Part shown: positions 1-6,503 of the stretch, one piece after another
Layout of the letters: each line of letters starts with the position of its first letter
Numbering within the stretch: the first letter of the stretch is position 1
Source of the DNA: Flavobacteriales bacterium UBA2040
Lineage (GTDB): Bacteria > Bacteroidota > Bacteroidia > Flavobacteriales_D > Crocinitomicaceae
DNA: 7,300 nucleotides
Assembly: GCA_002332715.1 (NCBI GenBank)
Contig: DDBE01000229.1
Coordinates: 1-7,300, forward strand
Reading direction: 5' to 3'
Made by a program: the position numbers and the translations under genes
Notes under the pieces: generated by a model
Databases searched by the model: none
Told to the model about the DNA's origin: nothing
The model's input: only the letters and a program-made list of their open reading frames with translations

Positions 1-134
1 CGAATCAAAGTAGATTTTCCAGCGCCATTGGGTCCCAATAGTCCAAAAATCTCTCCTTCAACCAAATTCATGGAAACTTGATTCAAGGCCAGAGCTTGAG
101 CGTAAGATTTTGTCAGGTTTGTGATTTCGAGCAT
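1..134 (-). CDS. ABC transporter ATP-binding protein, N-terminal fragment
   Basis: Only the first 44 codons and part of codon 45 are in the window; the rest runs off the left edge. The protein begins MLEITNLTKSYAQALALNQV and reaches the Walker A loop GPNGAGKST at residues 34-42, which binds ATP phosphates. The LxKSY segment near residues 7-11 is the usual A-loop region, whose tyrosine stacks on the adenine. This is the cytoplasmic motor subunit of an ABC transporter, most like the ABC-2 type exporter ATPases, but the substrate cannot be told from this piece. The ATG at 134-132 is chosen because family homology starts right there and a good promoter lies 23-53 bases upstream. It appears to be transcribed separately from the broken glycosyltransferase before it. 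Family call is sure; subfamily is not. Confidence 0.9.
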   Translation of the reverse strand, partial: MLEITNLTKSYAQALALNQVSMNLVEGEIFGLLGPNGAGKSTLI

Positions 135-156
135 GTAAAAGATTCGTTTTGTTACT

Positions 157-187
157 CAAAGATAACATTGAACGAAAAAGAAACAAG
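157..187 (-). promoter_or_regulatory. Bacteroidota-type promoter for the ABC transporter gene
   Basis: Reading the minus strand, CTTG at 187-184 is followed after 19 bases by TATCTTTG at 164-157. This matches the Bacteroidota sigma-A consensus (TTTG or TTG near -33, TAnnTTTG near -7), with an exact match in the -7 box. Transcription would start near position 151, leaving a leader of about 17 bases before the ATG at 134. It is a sequence match only, but its placement in an 85-base gap just before a gene is what a real promoter would show. Confidence 0.55.
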
Positions 188-219
188 GACTGTTGATTTT
201 TTCTTTCCTGAAATTAATA

Positions 220-913
220 CTAATACGGATTTAAAGTACTTGTGTATTCTGCTTTAATCACTTCCGGCGAAACTCCTTTTTTAAATGAGCGAATCGCTTT
301 TAAGTTGGCACGCACAACTTTGAAGTATGAATTGGTGGAATATTTAAGCGTAGAAACAATTGTAACACCATCCATAATTTCGCAATCCGTCAACTTTAAG
401 GCCCTCGTCATGAAATTATACTCTTCCATAATCACGAATTTTTCATCGAAGCCATTCAACTTTTCGAAAAGGTCTTTTTGACAAAAATGGTCTGATTTCG
501 CCTCTACACCACAATTCGTTATAGCGTAAAAAAAAAGCTGATTATTACCAAAAAGGATTCATTTTATCGAAAATTTGACGAAAAAATGTCGATTCCACAC
601 CTTTTTTGTCCATTCTTACAATTTCTGAAATAAAGTTTTTCGATGGAATTACATCAGCATGAACGAAATATAAGTTATCGGTCGTTGCCTTTTTTGCACC
701 CAAATTCATCTGAGTTGCACGACATCTTTTATCCGATTCAATCAATTGTACGCTCCAAGACAAGCCTATTTCAACAGAGTCGTCGGTACTTTTACCGTCA
801 ACTACAATAATTTCTGGCTTCTTCCCAATATCTTAAGCGCACAAAAACGCAATGAGCTCTTGTAAAAGTATTGCTTCATTAATACCAGGAATGATTACGC
901 TAATTTCCGCCAT
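220..913 (-). pseudogene. Broken arsenosugar-type glycosyltransferase (TIGR04283-like)
   Basis: Joined conceptually, this stretch reads as a family-2-like glycosyltransferase of about 230 residues. The order is an N-terminal MAEISVIIPGINEA, then PEIIVVDGKSTD (the nucleotide-sugar binding strand and DGxSxD), CRATQMNLGA, YFVHAD (the DxD-like site), FRQIFDKMNPF, RYNELWCRG, and a C-terminal LNGFDEKFVIMEEYNF to LNPY. The frame is broken. TAA sits at codon 27 (835-833), where CAA (Gln) would fit. A TAA TAA pair follows NPFW and is best explained by a lost T in the run at 550-554 and an extra T in the nine-base run at 528-536. One base is missing near 495-500, and another in the run at 475-479. Two -1 changes explain exactly why the C-terminal part is in another frame. 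The start is one base after the stop of the upstream gene (TAA C ATG), so it was once the last gene of the arsenosugar operon. Assembly error is the main alternative. Confidence 0.85.
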
Positions 914-914
914 G

Positions 915-1505
915 TTAATCCAAATATTGACGTAAGGTTTTTAAATCTTCTTCGTAATCAACGTCTGGCAGTGTTTCGAGAACACCCACACTCTTTCCAA
1001 TTGCTTCAATATTTACTTTGGCCTCGTCGAAGACGGCTGCTGTGCTCCATTCTTTGTTCAAAAACACCTCTTTGTCGGCACGATTGGTTCCGATTAGGTA
1101 ATATCCACCATCGAGAGCAGGCCCGATGCAGTAATCGTTCGATTCAAGCGCTAAAAATGCATCCTTTACATGCTCGGCGGTCAACTCAAAGCAATCTGTT
1201 CCAATCACCACAATCGATTCAGCACCAAGAGATATCACTTTATTTATTGCATTGAACATTCTCAACCCTAAATCATTACCTTCTTGAACATGTAAATTAC
1301 AATGATTCCATTTCGCGTCATCATCTATATAATTGGAGAAGAAAAGAAATTTATCGGCTTCGGATTTTTGAACTTCGGTATGTGTGTGATTGACGAGTAT
1401 CGTATAAATTTTTAAAGCTTTCTCATCACCAACAGTCGCGGCTAAACGTGTTTTCACTTTACCCAATTCTGGATTTTTTTGGAAGATAATGATGGTTTTT
1501 TTCAT
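915..1505 (-). CDS. CofC-like DUF2064 transferase (TIGR04282), arsenosugar locus
   Basis: This is a 196-residue soluble protein with a GT-A/nucleotidyltransferase fold, related to CofC-type guanylyltransferases. Family landmarks are in order: NPELGKVKTRLA (residues 11-22, the nucleotide-binding loop), QEGNDLGLRM (74-83), VVIGTDCFELT (99-109, the metal-binding acidic turn), GPALDGGYYLIG (128-139), and DVDYEEDL (181-188). The common DCP triplet reads DCF here. Family members are found beside ArsS and a TIGR04283 glycosyltransferase, and are inferred to handle a sugar or nucleotide step of arsenosugar assembly; the exact reaction is not established. The start is 50 bases after the arsS stop, with a weak AAGG at 1513-1510, and the stop is one base before the broken glycosyltransferase. 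Length is normal and the frame is intact. Confidence 0.88.
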   Translation of the reverse strand: MKKTIIIFQKNPELGKVKTRLAATVGDEKALKIYTILVNHTHTEVQKSEADKFLFFSNYIDDDAKWNHCNLHVQEGNDLGLRMFNAINKVISLGAESIVVIGTDCFELTAEHVKDAFLALESNDYCIGPALDGGYYLIGTNRADKEVFLNKEWSTAAVFDEAKVNIEAIGKSVGVLETLPDVDYEEDLKTLRQYLD

Positions 1506-1555
1506 GATGCCTTGTTAGAATGCTTAATTTTTACTTACGAGGAAGAAATGGGTAT

Positions 1556-2587
1556 TTAGGCAACTGTTCCGCCACAACTTGAACCAGCTCCGGCAGTACA
1601 TCCATAACAGTGTTCATTCAGAATGACATGTCGACTTTGCAGTGCTTCCAAATCAAAATCATTAAGATGTTGACCTTTAGCTGCTACTTTCAATTCCAAC
1701 ATTTGATTGAAGTCGCAATCATATAAGAAACCATTCCAACCTACTGAAATTGTGTTTCGACACATTACACTTGCTGCTGCCATTGGATTAAAAGCGTTCA
1801 CCAATTTCTCCATGTATTTGTCGTAGTTTTTTGAAGCTACTAAATAACTCAAATAACGACTAATCGGAAGGTTAGTTATCGCAAACAAATTATTGAATTC
1901 TATCTTAAATCCTTGGCGCAGCTTACGTTTGAATTGATTTTGCAAAGAGTCTTGATCGGGTGGCAAAAATGCTCCTGATGGATTGTATACTAAGTTCAAA
2001 ATTAAGCCAGTTCCTTCCATTCCGTAACCAACGGCATTCAGCATTTTCAAAGCGCGAATACTTTTTTCGAAAACACCTTCTCCACGCTGAGCATCCGTTT
2101 TCGCAGAATTAAAATACGGTAAAGATGATGCAATTTCTATATTGTGTTTCTTGAAAAACTCTGGTAAATCATGATACTTTTTATTGGCAACGATTATTGT
2201 CAAATTACAACGAACGATAACCTTTTTTCCTTTGGCACTCAATTGTTCAACAAACCATCGAAAATCGGGATTCATTTCAGGTGCACCCCCCGTCAAATCG
2301 ACTGTATGACAATTCGTTTTGTCTATTGCGTCCAAGCAAATTTGCATGGTTCCGCGGGTCATAATTTCTTTTCTATCCGGACCAGCATCAACGTGACAAT
2401 GCTCACAAACTTGGTTGCACATTTTACCTACATTAATCTGAAAAATATCCAAACTATTGGTCGTTAAGGGGAATAAGCCAACGGTGTCCATTTTATCGCT
2501 AAAACGGGTCAAACCAGCTTGTTCTAATAACTGTATTTGCCTATCTGATTCGGCCAGTGAATGTCCTTGTTTTAGTAGAGATTTCAT
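1556..2587 (-). CDS. arsS: Arsenosugar biosynthesis radical SAM protein ArsS
   Basis: ArsS is a cytoplasmic radical SAM enzyme. The family transfers the 5'-deoxyadenosyl group of SAM onto dimethylated trivalent arsenic, giving dimethylarsinoyl-deoxyadenosine, a precursor of arsenosugars. The 343-residue protein has the 4Fe-4S cluster motif CxxxCxxC (Cys57, Cys61, Cys64, in CNQVCEHCHVDAGP), then LTGGAPEMNP (98-107), the glycine-rich SAM contact. NLVYNPSGAFLPP (198-210) opens the C-terminal DUF3641-type domain. That half carries further cysteines: Cys276, Cys291 (LYDCDFNQ), Cys327 and Cys330 (HCYGC), and Cys338 (SSCGGTVA at the end). These probably hold an extra cluster or bind arsenic, which is inference. 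The gene starts 10 bases after the upstream stop, so the two are cotranscribed. Length and layout are typical and the frame is intact. Neighbouring genes on both sides strongly support the name. Confidence 0.94.
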   Translation of the reverse strand: MKSLLKQGHSLAESDRQIQLLEQAGLTRFSDKMDTVGLFPLTTNSLDIFQINVGKMCNQVCEHCHVDAGPDRKEIMTRGTMQICLDAIDKTNCHTVDLTGGAPEMNPDFRWFVEQLSAKGKKVIVRCNLTIIVANKKYHDLPEFFKKHNIEIASSLPYFNSAKTDAQRGEGVFEKSIRALKMLNAVGYGMEGTGLILNLVYNPSGAFLPPDQDSLQNQFKRKLRQGFKIEFNNLFAITNLPISRYLSYLVASKNYDKYMEKLVNAFNPMAAASVMCRNTISVGWNGFLYDCDFNQMLELKVAAKGQHLNDFDLEALQSRHVILNEHCYGCTAGAGSSCGGTVA

Positions 2588-2597
2588 AGCCCTATTT

Positions 2598-2930
2598 TTA
2601 CATCGAAAGGTCTTTGTACTTGTTCATCATTTGAACACTATGGACCAATGCCGCACCGCTTTTAATTGCTGCTGCTACATGCACTGCTTCCATCATTTCT
2701 TCACTATCACAACCTTTTTCCATGGCATCTTCGGTATAGGCATCTATGCAATAAGGACACTGAACGGTATGCGAAACTGCCAAAGCAATTAAGGATTTCT
2801 CACGAGTTGTCAATGCTCCTTCTTGGAAGACAGAGCCGTAATAATCAAAGAATTTCTTGCCCAATTCAGGTTGGAATTCTGAGATTTTACCAAACTTTTT
2901 TAAATCCTCTGGGTTATAATATGTATCCAT
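2598..2930 (-). CDS. Arsenosugar-associated AhpD/carboxymuconolactone decarboxylase-like protein
   Basis: This is a 110-residue protein of the carboxymuconolactone decarboxylase / AhpD-like fold, an all-helical small redox domain. The core is REKSLIALAVSHTVQCPYCI (residues 43-62), with the redox pair Cys58 and Cys61 in CPYC, followed by EAVHVAAAIKSGAALVHS (81-98). It matches the subgroup encoded with ArsS (TIGR04169-like, annotated as peroxidase-like). The AhpD histidine four residues after the second cysteine is replaced by Tyr65, so alkyl hydroperoxidase activity should not be assumed. A role in keeping arsenic trivalent, or in handling an oxidised intermediate, is possible but inferred. 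It is the first gene of the arsenosugar operon, with a 116-base upstream gap holding a promoter candidate. The start MDTYYNPEDL is the only sensible one; arsS follows after 10 bases. Confidence 0.88.
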   Translation of the reverse strand: MDTYYNPEDLKKFGKISEFQPELGKKFFDYYGSVFQEGALTTREKSLIALAVSHTVQCPYCIDAYTEDAMEKGCDSEEMMEAVHVAAAIKSGAALVHSVQMMNKYKDLSM

Positions 2931-2988
2931 TTAATTCTGTTTTTTTTATACGTACGAAGTTAAATCAATTTCGGTTTTTCGTTGACCT

Positions 2989-3019
2989 CTAAATTACAAA
3001 ATCAAATACAACGTTCAAG
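2989..3019 (-). promoter_or_regulatory. Candidate promoter of the arsenosugar operon
   Basis: On the minus strand CTTG at 3019-3016 is followed after 19 bases by TAATTTAG at 2996-2989, seven of eight matches if the TAnnTTTG box is taken with its last G. The spacing equals that of the ABC gene promoter at 187-157. Transcription would start near 2983, giving a leader of about 50 bases that contains the short palindrome TACGTA close to the gene. No arsenic-responsive ArsR site can be named from sequence alone. The rest of the 2931-3046 gap shows nothing else I can support. Confidence 0.4.
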
Positions 3020-3046
3020 TAATTAGATGCATCAGCGCGGCAAACC

Positions 3047-3976
3047 TTACTTTAAATTTTTAAAAGAAACTCCCCATTTGTATTTTTTATTGAAATAAAA
3101 GAGGAACAAAGGTTGAAAAAGGAACAAGGACAGGAAAATTTCCCATCCCAAAACGGGCGGTGTGGTATCCATAAAAAGCGCATCCGTTTGAAAAGCTTGC
3201 CAGTTTGTAGTTAAGACAATTGCTGCAAAAATATTATTGGCGAAGTGATATCCTATGGTTAGTTCAAGTCCGTTATCAAAGTGCGCGATGAGCCCAAGGA
3301 AAATACCTGTCCAGATGTAATAGATAATTGCGATTTGCCCGAGCTTACCGATTTCTGGATTCCCCATGTGCATCAAACCGAAGAGCGAACCGCATATCGC
3401 TAGTTGCAAAATAGGATTCCCAAGGAAAGACAAGCTCTTGAACAAATACGAACGAAACAGGATTTCTTCACACGCAATTTGAATTGGAATCAATGCCAAA
3501 GCCATGGCACAAAGTCCAAAAAATGTACTCGGATTAAAATTCCAAAGAATATAATCTGTTTGATACATAGAATATGCGAGCGTTAAAACGGCTAAAAGAA
3601 ACCAAATGGTAAATGAATGAAAAACTCTATTCCAATCGAAGCTAGAGCGCGTGGTAAAAAAAGGAAGTATCTTGGTTTTATGTATCCATTTAATGGAAAA
3701 AAGCACGGCGAAAAATGTCAATACAAATGGAATCAAAATCAAGAAAAGCAGATAATTCTTTCCTATAAACGCTCCTAAATTGTGCATTGTTTCCAGTTGA
3801 TCGTAGGAGAGTAATTCTCTATTTGCTATTACTTCAAGAGTGATAGGAACTTGCCCAACTCCTAAGAACATGGTGATAATAAAAACCGCTGCGAGCAAAA
3901 AATGCTTCACCTCAAATTTTCCTTGATCGGGTAAACGGTGAAAGGTGTGACGTTCGTTATTCCAGAAGTTTTTCAT
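3047..3976 (-). CDS. CPBP family intramembrane metalloprotease
   Basis: This is a 309-residue integral membrane protein of the CPBP/Abi (CAAX protease-like) family, glutamate-dependent intramembrane proteases. Motif 1 is ACEEILFRSYLF, with Glu170, Glu171 and Arg175 (EExxxR). Motif 2 is FGLMH with His203, and the last motif is HFANN with His244 and Asn248. All expected catalytic positions are present, so the enzyme is probably active. Hydrophobic helices lie around residues 26-45, 75-95, 119-138, 152-169, 188-201, 214-231 and 280-297. The substrate is unknown; bacterial members have been linked to peptide maturation and bacteriocin self-immunity, but nothing nearby points to a bacteriocin. The start overlaps the end of the MFS gene by 20 bases, which implies cotranscription and probably coupled translation. 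It is the last gene of its operon; no clear terminator hairpin follows. Confidence 0.92.
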   Translation of the reverse strand: MKNFWNNERHTFHRLPDQGKFEVKHFLLAAVFIITMFLGVGQVPITLEVIANRELLSYDQLETMHNLGAFIGKNYLLFLILIPFVLTFFAVLFSIKWIHKTKILPFFTTRSSFDWNRVFHSFTIWFLLAVLTLAYSMYQTDYILWNFNPSTFFGLCAMALALIPIQIACEEILFRSYLFKSLSFLGNPILQLAICGSLFGLMHMGNPEIGKLGQIAIIYYIWTGIFLGLIAHFDNGLELTIGYHFANNIFAAIVLTTNWQAFQTDALFMDTTPPVLGWEIFLSLFLFQPLFLFYFNKKYKWGVSFKNLK

Positions 3977-5273
3977 TTTTCGGGATAAGGAATAAGAGGA
4001 TGAAACCGATTATAAAGAAAAAGCCGATCGATATTACCGAGAAGCGAATAGAGCCATAAAAATACTCCATGAATCCAAAGAAGAAAGTTCCTACTACGAT
4101 GCCGATTTTTTCTGTTACATCATAAAAGGAAAAATAACTTGCATGGTCTTCGGTTTCGGGTAATAATTTCGAATATGTAGATCGTGCAACCGATTGTACG
4201 CCTCCCATTACCAATCCAACGACAGCAGCAAGAATGTAAAAATCGAAAGGTTTGTAGACGAAATAATACGCTCCTATGCAAACGAGAATCCAAATGAACA
4301 CAGAAATCATTAAGGTTTTTATATTTCCGATTTTTTCGGACATTTTAGACATGACAAATGCACCAGCTGCTCCCAAAATTTGAATCAATAAAATAGCAAT
4401 AATCAAACCTGAAGTATCGCCTCCTTCTGGCCATTCGACTTCTTTACTAGCGAAAATTGTAGCGAGCAACATGACGGTTTGAACACCTGTATTGAAAAAA
4501 AAGAAAGAGTACAGATATATTTTGAGATCCATATTGTGGCTGAATGATTTCATCACCGAATAAAGCTCCTTAAAACCTTTAGAAACGATTCCTTTTTGTG
4601 GTTTTCGATTGTATACATTATGCGGTAAAACACGATATGTTATCTGACTGAAACCAGCCCACCAAATCCCAACAAAAAGGAAACAGTACTTAGCTGGATA
4701 ATCGAGTACTTGCGTCCAAACTAAGCATAAAATAAGAAGAATCATGGATCCAAAATATCCCATTGTAAATCCTTTTGCCGAAATGCGGTCATGATCCTTG
4801 GGAAAGGCAATTTCTGGTAAATAGGCGTTGTAAAACACCAGACTGTTCCAAAACCCAATGGAGGCGAAAAACACCGATAACATACTCAATTCCATATGAT
4901 TGGCATCAAAGAAAAAGAGACTCATAGCAGATAGACTACCGAAATAACAGAAGAATTGGAGAAAGCGTTTTTTGTTTCCCGAATAATCGGCTACTCCCGA
5001 AAGTATGGGTGATAAGATCGCCACAACCAGAAATGAAGCCGAAAGTACATACGAGAATAAAACAGACGATGAAATTTGACTTCCAAAAAATTCAACAATT
5101 ACAGTTTCATTTTCCTTCAGCGCCACTGCTCCTTTCTGCTCTAAATAATGTGCTTCAGTAACTTTATTATAAAAAATCGGGAAAATTGCGGACGAGATAA
5201 CAAGGTTGTACACAGAATTTGCCCAATCATAAAAGACCCATCCGCGTATTACTTTCTTATCGCCCTTTTCCAT
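3957..5273 (-). CDS. UMF1-type major facilitator superfamily transporter
   Basis: This is a 438-residue inner-membrane transporter of the major facilitator superfamily, in the UMF1 / Atg22-like group. The hallmark N-terminus is RGWVFYDWANSVYNLV (residues 10-25), followed by the first membrane helix. A motif-A-like loop, GVADYSGNKKR (93-103), joins helices 2 and 3. A second family signature, GLVMGGVQSVARSTYSKLLP (353-372), is followed by FSFYDVTEKIGIVVGTFFFG (381-400). About twelve hydrophobic segments can be counted, with a long central cytoplasmic loop near 220-250 (RKPQKGIVSKGFKELYS). The fungal relative Atg22 exports amino acids from the vacuole; the bacterial substrate is not known, so none is assigned. 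The ATG at 5273-5271 comes 9 bases after the stop of the dehydrogenase gene, and the 3' end overlaps the protease gene. Confidence 0.92.
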   Translation of the reverse strand: MEKGDKKVIRGWVFYDWANSVYNLVISSAIFPIFYNKVTEAHYLEQKGAVALKENETVIVEFFGSQISSSVLFSYVLSASFLVVAILSPILSGVADYSGNKKRFLQFFCYFGSLSAMSLFFFDANHMELSMLSVFFASIGFWNSLVFYNAYLPEIAFPKDHDRISAKGFTMGYFGSMILLILCLVWTQVLDYPAKYCFLFVGIWWAGFSQITYRVLPHNVYNRKPQKGIVSKGFKELYSVMKSFSHNMDLKIYLYSFFFFNTGVQTVMLLATIFASKEVEWPEGGDTSGLIIAILLIQILGAAGAFVMSKMSEKIGNIKTLMISVFIWILVCIGAYYFVYKPFDFYILAAVVGLVMGGVQSVARSTYSKLLPETEDHASYFSFYDVTEKIGIVVGTFFFGFMEYFYGSIRFSVISIGFFFIIGFILLFLIPKNEKLLE

Positions 5274-5282
5274 TTAAAAAGT

Positions 5283-6503
5283 TTAACCTTTGTTTAAGAA
5301 TTCTTGAAGATAAGAAAAAGGTTCGTTTAGCTTCCCATTCAACGTGGTTTCACTGGCATTGTAAATTCTTCCTTCAGTATCACCGTTTAAAAGATGAGGA
5401 ATGATATTACCAATCAATTGTTTACCAAATTCTTCGGATGCTTCTTTTGGTAATTCACAAGGCAAATTATCGACAGCCATCACTACCAAATTCCCTTCTT
5501 CCTGCCAATCCCCTTCGCTTTGGGTATCTCTGTTGTAACCGTACAATGGATCAGCAATAGTACTTGGTCGCAAAGTGGAGGCTATAGGGTCTGCTATATC
5601 ACACGAAATATCAGCAATGACTTTCAAGTTTTTACAATTTTTAATATCGTCGTGTGTCAATAATTTCGGTGCTTCATTGTCCCAAAAATGACAAGCCATG
5701 TACATATCGGCATGCTCGACATACTTGTTCAAGGTTGAGATATATCCTTCTGGATTTTCATAGAATTCCTCTACAACAAATTCTCCATCCGATTCTCGCT
5801 GGTAGTAATCTTCTGTGTCTAAATGAGTAAAAACCGCCTCATCAAAACTCTCTGAAATAAACTCTTCCGGGCTTACCTCTTTGATAGGCAGCAATTCTAA
5901 AATTTCACGAGCGCCATAACCCACTTTTCCGAATCCGGTGAGAACAAGTTTGAAATTACTATCCAATTTGACTTGCTTCAATTGTTCCTCCATTTCTACA
6001 CGATCGAAACAGGTATGAACTCGTTTTAAATCGAACGATTTATTCTTTTTTCCAAGAGCGTAAAACGCATTGTATGAACCCACAACTCCAGCAAAACGAC
6101 CGAAACCGGTTACTCGTCTGCCTTCTTTATTAGTCAATAATTCGTAATCAATCAATTGGATTTTTTTCTCCAAAATCGCCTTCAACAAACCTCTATTGTA
6201 CGCTTGCTCTTTGCTCGTATGTGAAAAGAAAAGGAATTTCTTATTTGGAATTAAATCACTGATATTCACTTCTTTTACACCCATAATGATATCGCTGTCA
6301 CTCAAATCTTCTTGAAGAGTAATTCCTGCATCGGTATACATTTCATCAGGAAAAGCGCGAACAGGACTTGGCTGAACCACTAATTCTATATTACTGAAAT
6401 TCTTCAGAACCTGAGCACATTGCCCAGGTGTTAAAGGTACTCGTTTATCTGGCGGAACTTTACCTTCTCGAAGTATCCCAAATTTAATTTTGTTCATGCT
6501 CAT
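5283..6503 (-). CDS. Alanine dehydrogenase / lysine-ketoglutarate reductase-like NAD(P) dehydrogenase
   Basis: This is a 406-residue soluble dehydrogenase with AlaDh/PNT N- and C-terminal domains. It is closest in motif pattern to saccharopine dehydrogenase (lysine-forming) and the LKR half of AASS. The opening GILREGKVPPDKRVPLTP (9-26) is the substrate-domain start. Lys77 in MGVKE and His95 in FFSHTSKEQAYN match in context the catalytic lysine and histidine of yeast Lys1. LTGFGKVGYGA (188-198) is the Rossmann dinucleotide loop (GxGxxGxG), ADISCDI (297-303) and YGYNRDTQ (321-328) follow, and VMAVDNLPCELPKEAS (341-356) is a strong LKR-type signature. Reaction: probably reductive joining or oxidative splitting of an amino acid and a keto acid with NAD(P); the substrate is inferred, not proven. 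The start shares its A with the upstream stop (TAATG), showing translational coupling; a second ATG two codons later is possible. Confidence 0.8.
   Translation of the reverse strand: MSMNKIKFGILREGKVPPDKRVPLTPGQCAQVLKNFSNIELVVQPSPVRAFPDEMYTDAGITLQEDLSDSDIIMGVKEVNISDLIPNKKFLFFSHTSKEQAYNRGLLKAILEKKIQLIDYELLTNKEGRRVTGFGRFAGVVGSYNAFYALGKKNKSFDLKRVHTCFDRVEMEEQLKQVKLDSNFKLVLTGFGKVGYGAREILELLPIKEVSPEEFISESFDEAVFTHLDTEDYYQRESDGEFVVEEFYENPEGYISTLNKYVEHADMYMACHFWDNEAPKLLTHDDIKNCKNLKVIADISCDIADPIASTLRPSTIADPLYGYNRDTQSEGDWQEEGNLVVMAVDNLPCELPKEASEEFGKQLIGNIIPHLLNGDTEGRIYNASETTLNGKLNEPFSYLQEFLNKG

Noticed and set aside
220..459. A separate small gene starting at MNGFDEKF
   Set aside because: It is the C-terminal third of the broken glycosyltransferase, joined to the upstream part by two single-base deletions, not an independent gene.
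242..481. Plus-strand open frame across the decayed glycosyltransferase
   Set aside because: The minus strand of the same stretch reads as the conserved glycosyltransferase C-terminus, ending LNPY; the plus frame has no recognisable feature.
475..554. Programmed ribosomal frameshifting in the glycosyltransferase
   Set aside because: The changes need several independent shifts plus readthrough of a stop at codon 27, which no programmed mechanism would explain.
971..1255. Plus-strand open frame of 94 codons
   Set aside because: Antisense to the well-supported DUF2064 gene, with an arginine, histidine and serine rich shadow-like composition.
2457..2792. Plus-strand open frame of 111 codons
   Set aside because: It lies opposite arsS and the AhpD-like gene, both of which have clear family motifs; its translation shows no family features and crosses the gene junction.
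3026..3033. GATGCATC palindrome as a regulator site
   Set aside because: Eight bases with no matching flanks and no second copy in the window; easily expected by chance.
3017..3052. Inverted repeat AAGTAA / TTACTT after the protease gene as a terminator
   Set aside because: Only six AT-rich pairs with a loop of about 24 bases that overlap the stop codon and the promoter candidate; no T tract follows in the right place.
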